Shown here piece by piece: positions 57,531 through 64,000 of a stretch of DNA of 64,000 nt. The notes under the pieces were generated by a model that was not told where the DNA came from, ran no database searches, and saw nothing but the letters and a program-made list of their open reading frames with translations. The position numbers were made by a program, and so were the translations under genes. Position 1 is the stretch's first letter. Every line of letters starts with the position of its first letter. The stretch covers positions 9,846,181 through 9,910,180 of the forward strand of contig OX424570.1 in the NCBI GenBank assembly GCA_949152475.1, read 5' to 3'. The stretch is from Terebella lapidaria (Eukaryota; Annelida; Polychaeta; Terebellida; Terebellidae).

Positions 57531-58015
57531 GTGGCAGTCTTATATATAATTCACATATGCTGATACAGCGTCCTAAATATACCAGTGTGACTATTGGCTT
57601 TGTAATATACTAGTATAATAAATCTGCTGAAGAACCAATCACGTCCTCGTATTCAGTCACTGCAGGACTTGATGACATCATTGTATCATGTGTTCGTTCA
57701 CCTATCTGACAGTTTTCTCTCCCTGTGTTATCCGAAGCCATTCGTCCTCTGGAAACATTAAAAATTATACTGTAATTCTCAGGAATTAGTGCTGGAATAT
57801 CTTACCAACTGTTACAGGGTTCGGAAAAGGGTGTCAGTCATGGTTATATGCATGTAGTTTGGTCATTTGGTTTGTCATTTCACCATTTGTATATATTCAT
57901 ATCAAGTCATTGTATATATTTATTAATATCGTTACAGGGTAAATTTGATAGACAATAAACCCGTCAAACTCCCGATGTGTCTTGATGCGCTAATTACAAC
58001 ACAACCCTGAAACAG

Positions 58016-58055
58016 TGGAGCCTCCAGGGAGGATCGAACTCCCGACCCCTGGTTT
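58016..58055 (+). promoter_or_regulatory. Primer-binding site with long tRNA-like complement
   Basis: One base after the left terminal repeat, TGGAGCCTCCAGGGAGGATC begins a stretch whose reverse complement reads like the 3' third of a tRNA: a T arm of five paired bases around TTCGATC, a seven-base acceptor strand, a discriminator T and CCA. The match seems to extend past the usual 18 bases. The amino acid is not identified. Confidence 0.5.
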
Positions 58056-58186
58056 TCGTCTTTCCCGTCACCAGAGAAGCTCTCAAGTGGTCCATCACCG
58101 ACAAGTTCCACGACTATCTGTACGGGAGCAAGTTTCAAGTCTGGACGGACATCAATCCTCTGACCTACGCCCTCACAACCGCGAGG

Positions 58187-59803
58187 TTGGATGCAACAGG
58201 ACATCGTTGGTTAGCTCGTCTAGCCATGTACAACTTCTCCATCCATTACAAGACTGGAAAGACCAATGTGGATGCCGATGCCCTGTCTCGTCTTCCGGAA
58301 GTCTCCGAGGATGTCGTCCAAGCCGTCTGTAGTGTGGAGGAAGTACGGACAAACTACATATCTAGTCTCCCTGTGTCGGCTGATGTTGTTGACCATATAT
58401 TTGTGTCCGATGTCGTCGACCCTCTGGATGTTCAGCAGATTCAACTGAACGACACCGATGTGGGCTGTGTTCTACAATGGAAGCTGGATGGGAAGCGACC
58501 TTCTGATGAGACCTTGGCCACCAAGTCCAAAGAAGTCAAGCTGTTGAGTCGACAGTGGGATTCTCTCCTCGTCATCGATGGGATCCTTTATCGCCAATCC
58601 GGAAGTGGACTCCCAAGGTCGAAACAGATTGTCATTCCGTCCAGTTATCGGGACCATGTGATGACCAGCCTACACGAGGAACTTGGACATCCTGGAAGGG
58701 ACAAGACCATCACCTTAATCAAGCAGCGCTTTTACTGGCCTGGACTAACATCTGATGTTGACAACAAAGTCTCCAGATGTCGGCGTTGTCTCTGCCGGAA
58801 GTCCCATGGTCAGAAAGCCCCACTAGTACCGATTTTGACAACTCAACCAATGGAATTGGTCTGCATCGACTACCTTCTCGTGGAACCGTCACATGGCTTC
58901 GAACATCTTCTCGTCATCATCGACCATTTCACCAAATTCGCTCGGGTAGTGCCAACACGGAATGAGTCGGCAAAAACCACCGCAAAGGCACTCCTGGAGA
59001 ATTTCATCAACCTCTATGGTTATCCTCGCTCCATCCATTCTGATCAGGGTCGGAATTTCGAGTCATCGATCATCAAGGAGTTGTGTTCTTTAACTGGGAT
59101 TGCAAAATCCAGAACCACTCCTTATCATCCCATGTGTAACGGAGCCTGCGAGAAGATGAACCAGACTTTATTGAAGATGCTCGGGACTCTGCAGAATGAG
59201 AAGAAGACAAGGTGGAAGGATTATTTGAGTACATTGGTCCATGCTTACAACTGTATTCCGCATGAGACCACAGGATTCGCTCCATACGAACTCATGTTTG
59301 GCAGAGTTCCATCACTTCCGATCGACCAGGAGTTTCAGCTCAGGGGAGAGGGTACAGTCGGTGACTGTACACAGTACATTCGGGACTTGCGGGAGCGGAT
59401 CTCCTACTCCCACAAGATGGCTGCGGAGAAGATGGCTCAGAAAGCCTCCACTCTGAAACCAAGGTGTCGTCCTGCAGCAGTCCTGAATGTCGACGATGAG
59501 GTTCTTGTACGGAAGCTTGTGCTGACCGGCAGGAACAAGCTGGCCGATAGATGGGAGGATGATGTATATGTCATCTTGGAACAGCCCAACCGGGACATCC
59601 CTGTCTATCGTCTAAAACCCAAGCATGGCAAAGGTCGAGTCAGGACACTCCATAGGAATCTCCTTTTGCCACTTGGTACCGTCAGCTCTGAACATGAGTC
59701 TGACCGCCAGTCACTCATTGTTGAGGGGAAGACGTCGAGACCTCCATCTCGTCCACCACCATCACCACCGAGATCAGTACCTCCAGCTCGACGACCACCA
59801 TAG
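58187..59803 (+). pseudogene. Pol remnant (RNase H end and integrase) of the broken element
   Basis: The frame, which is open a little further upstream, carries the RNase H tail (YKTGKTNVDADALSRLP), an HHCC integrase zinc domain (HEELGHPGRD...RCRRCLCRK), the integrase core (IDYLLVEP, HSDQGRNFES, NGACEKMNQT) and a C-terminal region ending in a Pro/Ser-rich tail. It groups with Gypsy elements but differs clearly from the integrase of the element at 26735. It is a fossil; no gag, protease or RT is seen. Confidence 0.8.
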
Positions 59804-60280
59804 CCACCGAGGTCGACTCCCCCTACAAGGACTCCTCCTCCACCACCTCCAAGTTCCGGGAGTGAGGACCAACTATGTGTTGAGTCCAGTGATTCCGACG
59901 ATCAGACTGTGAAGACGTCATCTTCCTCTGACGGCAATGCTTCCGTTCGACGGTCCAAGCGCCGGAGGAAGCCACCTGACCGTCTTCAGCCTGCTATGTT
60001 CCAGCAGGAAGCGTCGGTTTCATTCAACGACAAGTCTCGGTTCATTCTCCAACTGGTGGATCGAATGTTTCCTTGAGGCGTCGCTCTTGAATATGAAATT
60101 GAATTGGACCACCGATTTGGAAACCGTCTAGAATCTTCGACTACGGATAACGGACATTGATTTGTCAGCCTGGATTTATTTGTTTATTTATTTTGTGATC
60201 CTTGCATGAGGCTTACACTTCTTTCCATTTTCATTCCAGATTCATTTCTTTCCATCTCCATTTCAGTTTGTCATCCTAAA
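59804..60280 (+). other. 3' internal region of the broken element
   Basis: Ser/Pro/Arg-coding-like low-complexity sequence follows the integrase and runs up to the presumed right LTR. No domain is recognised. Confidence 0.4.
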
Positions 60281-62107
60281 TGTCGGGACGACATTTTTCA
60301 TTCGGGGGAAGCATGTGATAGGATCACCCAACCGCACATTTTAAATGACACCTCCCCATTTAGCGTGACGCTTCATGTCGGTGTTTCCCCCTAGCAACTT
60401 CGCGCTGTTGCACAAACAAACGACGCAGTTCGCCATTTGGGAGTGACCGGACAACATCGTTGCTTAAGTTTAGATCCAAAATCTGACTTTCACCGGTCCT
60501 CCCATCTTACAGCAACACGGAAATCAGCTGCCGGTAAGTGGAATCAACATCATCGTCTGATTATCTGTGTATTTTGTTCATATTCCCACTTCGAAGTTAG
60601 GATTCTTGTCTTTGTTGTCGAAGCCAGTTTCCCGCCATTTGCCGATTATCGCTCGGCCTTTGTTTACATTAAGTTCTCGATAACTGATCCATAGGTAATT
60701 CCCATTTAAACATCTGAACCTAAAACAACATTCAAACATCAATAGCGATTACAATTCAGGTAAACAGATTTAAACCAGAACCGTCATGGTTGCGTTATGA
60801 TCATCCATTGTTTCAATCGTCATCAATCATCTGCACTGTGTGTATAATTGTGATTCTTTTATCCAGGTTGTGGGCTTGACACCTTTTATCGACCATCGGC
60901 CGTTTACCCCCTCGGCATATTTTAACATCACCAGGGGTAAGATCTCGTTTGGGTTCATTCATATGTATTTATTCTTTCATCCCTTTGAGTCATATTTCGT
61001 ACTTATTAGTTATCATTCATATTTTGTTATGCATTAGTTATATGCATGTAGTTTGGTCATTTGGTTTGTCATTTCACCATTTGTATATATTCATATCAAG
61101 TCATTGTATATATTTATTAATATCGTTACAGGGTAAATTTGATAGACAATAAACCCGTCAAACTCCCGATGTGTCTTGATGCGCTAATTACAACACAACC
61201 CTGAAACACAACTCTCATCTCATAATCTCTTACCTAATCACATATCCGATACCAATTCCTGCACCCAACATAACCAAACTGACAACAACGAGAACTATTA
61301 TAGCTGAAATAAGACCAAAATAACATCACAAATTGTTCGCCTATATAATCTCCCATGGTGCAATAATGAGACATCAAACTTCAGAGAATAACAAACAAAA
61401 ATACCATCATACCTGTATCATGAAAAGTGTCATCAGTGACCGCCGCCTGGTGGCCATTTAGGTGGGCTGTTGTTGGGGATTGTAAGGCTGTGGTAAAGCA
61501 GATATATCTTTTGGTGCGGAACCAAATTTAATACCCTCAGTTCCAATTTGGAACTTAAAATACCTTAATTATAAATGTTTCATTTTGGTTGCAGACTCGA
61601 AATGACATGGGCGAATGTAAACAATAAATATTGTTGTGTTACGCAATGGGTATGTTACTGTGATTCAAACTGATCAACATCTGTTTCTTTGTAAAAAAAA
61701 AATCAGCGTTAGGTGCCCACATCCAATATCGGAGACATAGTAATGAAGGTTATGAAGTACATTCCTGAGAAGATCCCAGGTCTTGTTGCGTCTAGACTAG
61801 AGCACTCACTTGTGGTTCTTGTTGGTGTACTCTGTTCTGTTGTTGTGCCTGGTAAGACATGATCAGATTGCATTTGTGGCCATGTGATCTCAGCTTGTGT
61901 CGTGTCCAGGCTCGTGTGTTTGCTTGTTGTTTTGCTGGTGTATTCTGTACGATACTTGTTGGGATTGGTGTATCTGGTGTGGTTTGTGTAAACATCCTGG
62001 TTATGTGTGATATGTGGGTTGCCTCTCCTGGGTAGCTGTCATCCTCTGAAAGAGTATCAAAATGTTATGTGTTGATTTAGACTCGTCATCTGTGAGAACA
62101 ACAAACC

Positions 62108-62329
62108 ATGTTCGTAGGGATTCCCTTGTCAGCTCTCTACAGGATACAAATCTATTGGGCTAAGATCACGACAACCACCGAAAATAATAATGCCAGTTGC
62201 CTAGTGTTAATGCAGAAGTCTGTCATTCACTTTGAATGGGCTGATATAACACGGAGGGTCAGTTACGTTGCAAACAAAGTCACAAAGGGGAAAAGGAGTA
62301 CAATGCATTTATGTTTCTGTAAATCATGA
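62108..62329 (+). other. Antisense ORF, unit D copy of 12520-12744
   Basis: 73 codons (MFVGIPLSALYRIQIYWAK...), diverging in frame from the A and B copies at the end (...THLCFCKS type). Unknown origin; not supported as a gene. Confidence 0.2.
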
Positions 62330-62384
62330 TATTCTATACATGTAAACATTTTACTTCATAATTTTCCTTCATAATCAGAGAGAA

Positions 62385-62693
62385 GTGGAGTGGACGAACT
62401 ACAGTGGATTGGAATATATTGCTAGAAAACTTTTAGATCTGGTATGCACAAGCTGTTATGATCTCGGCCAGAGCATGTCAATGGAGTTTTGGTCTCTCTG
62501 GAAAAAAAGGAAAGTACAAAATTGTATATTATCCGTCACATTTATTTCAGTGTTCTATGAAGCCAGCGCACTGACAGTGTTAGTTGTCATGAGGTGGGGA
62601 AGGATAGTTGGTACGGTAGGCTCGGTAAAAACCATCGATGAGGAGGAGTGTTTATTTTTAGTTGATTGGGTTTTTAGGGCAGGGCATTGGTAA
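62385..62693 (+). CDS. 102-codon antisense ORF of unknown function, unit D
   Basis: Identical in translation to 54441-54749. It lies antisense inside the CTLR-D relic. See that entry for features; there is no independent evidence of expression. Confidence 0.25.
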   Translation: MEWTNYSGLEYIARKLLDLVCTSCYDLGQSMSMEFWSLWKKRKVQNCILSVTFISVFYEASALTVLVVMRWGRIVGTVGSVKTIDEEECLFLVDWVFRAGHW

Positions 62694-62864
62694 TGTCATG
62701 GTTACATAACTGCGCATCACTAGTGTTATTATCTGTTTTGGATAACACATTTAAAAAAAAAAAAAATTGGAAGAAATATTTTTTTTCCAAATGATCCAAC
62801 AGCAGTTTGATAGAGGGATTGCTTGTGAGTCCACTGTATGCTATCGATGGTGTCTATCCAACTG

Positions 62865-63240
62865 CAGTAGCGGATTTCGTGGGGGGAAGCGGTGGCCTAC
62901 GTCCCCTATCCCCCGCCCCCCCCCCCCCCCAACATGGCTCAATTTCGGCGTCCAACACCTCCGGAAACCCACCCAGGGATCATATGAAATTCTACAAATT
63001 CCATTTTTTCCCCGGGGGGGGGGGGGGGGCCTTAAGGCCCTCGAAATTCCCAGACTGCAATGTCCATAAATTTCAAAATTTTCAAACTGCATAAATACAA
63101 TTGTAAACTGCATCTCAGAAATCATCTAAAATACTATCAAATCCCCGAATTCCTCTTGGGGTTCTTATTATGGAGGATTGTGAACCCTCAGAGTGAGAGG
63201 AGTTATGCTCCCTCCTCTCAGTCCCCTTGCTCCTCCCCTT
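62865..63240. mobile_element. hAT-like element, unit D copy, right end replaced
   Basis: It starts after TCCAACTG (62857-62864) and breaks off at the same internal point as the C copy, so the break predates the C/D duplication. C and G homopolymer tracts (62917-62930 and 63015-63029) are shorter than in C. Confidence 0.65.
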
Positions 63241-64000
63241 CCAGTCAAGAATTGATATTTCTATATCACAGAAAAGTCATATACTTATTGTACGTGTGAC
63301 ATCTGATATTTGACATCATAATGATATCATAAATATGATATCATACGTCTGACATCATAAAGATGTCATAAAAATATCATAAAACCGCATGCCACTGAAG
63401 GTGGCGCCTCAGTAGATCTCGCGCACGGCTTGGAAACAACATCAGCAGAACAGTGAAAAATCGAAGACAAGAAGCAGACATTGTAAGGTTGTTCAGCATC
63501 AGAACGAGAGTAATTTGGGACTACTAAGTTCACATGATGTTTGCAGATATGAAAATAGAAGCTGTAATGTGGTTTATCTTCGGTGCAAAACACAGTTGAG
63601 CGATAATAGATCTAGCTAGGGTAGGTGAAGTAACTTCCCAGTGGGTGATTACCCGACCTCACTGGGTCGGCAGTAGACACCCTCACGGTGATGTCACTTT
63701 ACCTATAGCTAAGGGAACAATAAGTCAACACTGAGAGCGAATGAAACATACGTTATTTTTGGACGGTCCGATAACCTATTGGCATGGTAACTTAGGGCAG
63801 CCAGAGCAATGTTATTGGCATGGTGTTGCGTCCGTCGTCGGCGTCGTCCATTCAGATTTTTATCTTTAAAGTTTACAATTGGATCTTTCTGAAATTTTGC
63901 ACAAAAATAGATCTATCTAAAAGTATTTCAAGTACTTTTACTACCTAAAAGTATTGTATTTTAATTTTTTAGTTTTGCATTTTTTTCAAAATGGAGGACA
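63241..64000. other. Repeat-rich flank of segment D, up to the window edge
   Basis: Copy of 55301-56060 with few differences. It includes the small signal-peptide-like frame at 63377-63481 on the minus strand and the inverted-repeat block near 63600-63720. No gene is firmly supported. Confidence 0.35.

Larger units (their letters stand above)
57810..61208 (+). mobile_element. Broken Ty3/Gypsy-type LTR element, fragmentary
   Basis: This is flanked by CAAC (57806-57809 and 61209-61212), a 4-bp target duplication confirmed by the uninterrupted paralogous site near 26600. A short terminal repeat (57810-58014) shares its last 170 bases with the right LTR, which probably runs from about 60281 (TGTCGGGACGAC) to 61208. 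Only the end of RNase H and the integrase remain of the coding part. It is clearly broken, and older than the 26735 element. Confidence 0.8.
57610..62045 (-). pseudogene. CTLR-D: truncated CTLR relic holding a broken Gypsy-type element
   Basis: Matching exons: stalk 61810-62045 (236 bp against 237; a one-base loss shifts the frame), stalk 61413-61487, transmembrane 61234-61303 and tail 57610-57748. The tail exon keeps TEYEDV, then leaves the family sequence at the duplication breakpoint (about 57622) and stops at 57610-57612 after ADLLY, so both ITIM motifs are gone. The intron between transmembrane and tail exons contains the retroelement at 57810-61208. No lectin exon is seen between 62045 and 64000. 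Confidence 0.7.
57622..64000. repeat. Segment D: recent tandem duplicate of segment C (53015-56050)
   Basis: Without the retroelement, 57622-64000 aligns end to end with about 53015-56050, including the broken hAT-like copy, the 102-codon frame and the repeat flank. Similarity is higher than between C and A or B. The right end of the duplicate lies beyond the window. Confidence 0.85.

Noticed and set aside
58016-58055. Possible true tRNA gene
   Set aside because: Only the T arm and acceptor 3' strand are present, directly after an LTR end. There is no D arm or anticodon stem, so it is a primer-binding site.
58015-58332. Plus-strand 105-codon frame starting at the primer-binding site
   Set aside because: It reads the RNase H region of the broken element out of frame and has no domain of its own.

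Overview
This is a window of animal nuclear DNA: AT-rich, intron-rich, full of tandem segmental copies and transposons. A mollusc, probably a bivalve, is my best guess. It rests on the domain mix, the recurrent 'acatgta' words, and a 'ttcaaggtca' tandem repeat plus a 'gcgtccgtcgtcggcg' repeat that I associate with molluscan genomes. This is inference, not proof.

The window is mostly a tandem array of two unrelated receptor genes in alternating head-to-tail order, all on the minus strand. Type 1, called CTLR here, has a short leader exon, two C-type-lectin-like domains, a Ser/Thr/Pro-rich stalk, one transmembrane helix and a tail with one ITSM-like (TEYEDV) and two ITIM-like (SxYVNI, SVYDKL) tyrosine motifs. 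Type 2, called IgR here, has a signal peptide, two Ig-like domains, a short stalk, one transmembrane helix and a long tail with an ITSM-like motif (TIYLEI) and several other tyrosine motifs. I built the exon models by reading splice sites. Phases agree at every junction and the summed coding lengths divide by three: CTLR-A and CTLR-B 1569 bp each, IgR-A 1629, IgR-B 1632, IgR-C 1635.

Layout, left to right. The leader exon of a CTLR running off the left edge lies at 754-793. IgR-A is at 1734-5531. Decayed copies of an unassigned module lie at 5.5-10.7 kb. CTLR-A is at 11251-16067 and IgR-B at 16987-20786. More unassigned module follows at 20.8-26.2 kb. CTLR-B spans 26245-45188 and is split by a 12.7-kb, whole-looking, very young Ty3/Gypsy-type LTR element (26735-39423) in one intron. 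IgR-C is at 46111-49400. Two lectin-less CTLR relics follow: CTLR-C at 52843-54110, and CTLR-D at 57610-62045, which holds a second, broken Gypsy-type element (57810-61208). The C and D segments are a more recent tandem duplication of each other that runs off the right edge. Four copies of one non-autonomous hAT-like element (8-bp target duplication TCCAACTG) sit in the CTLR copies; in C and D the sequence changes abruptly inside this element, and beyond that point the lectin exons are missing.

How it may work together: paired surface receptors with inhibitory-type tails, copied and diversified in tandem, recall immune or self-recognition receptor clusters. Ligands, cell type and expression cannot be read from the sequence.
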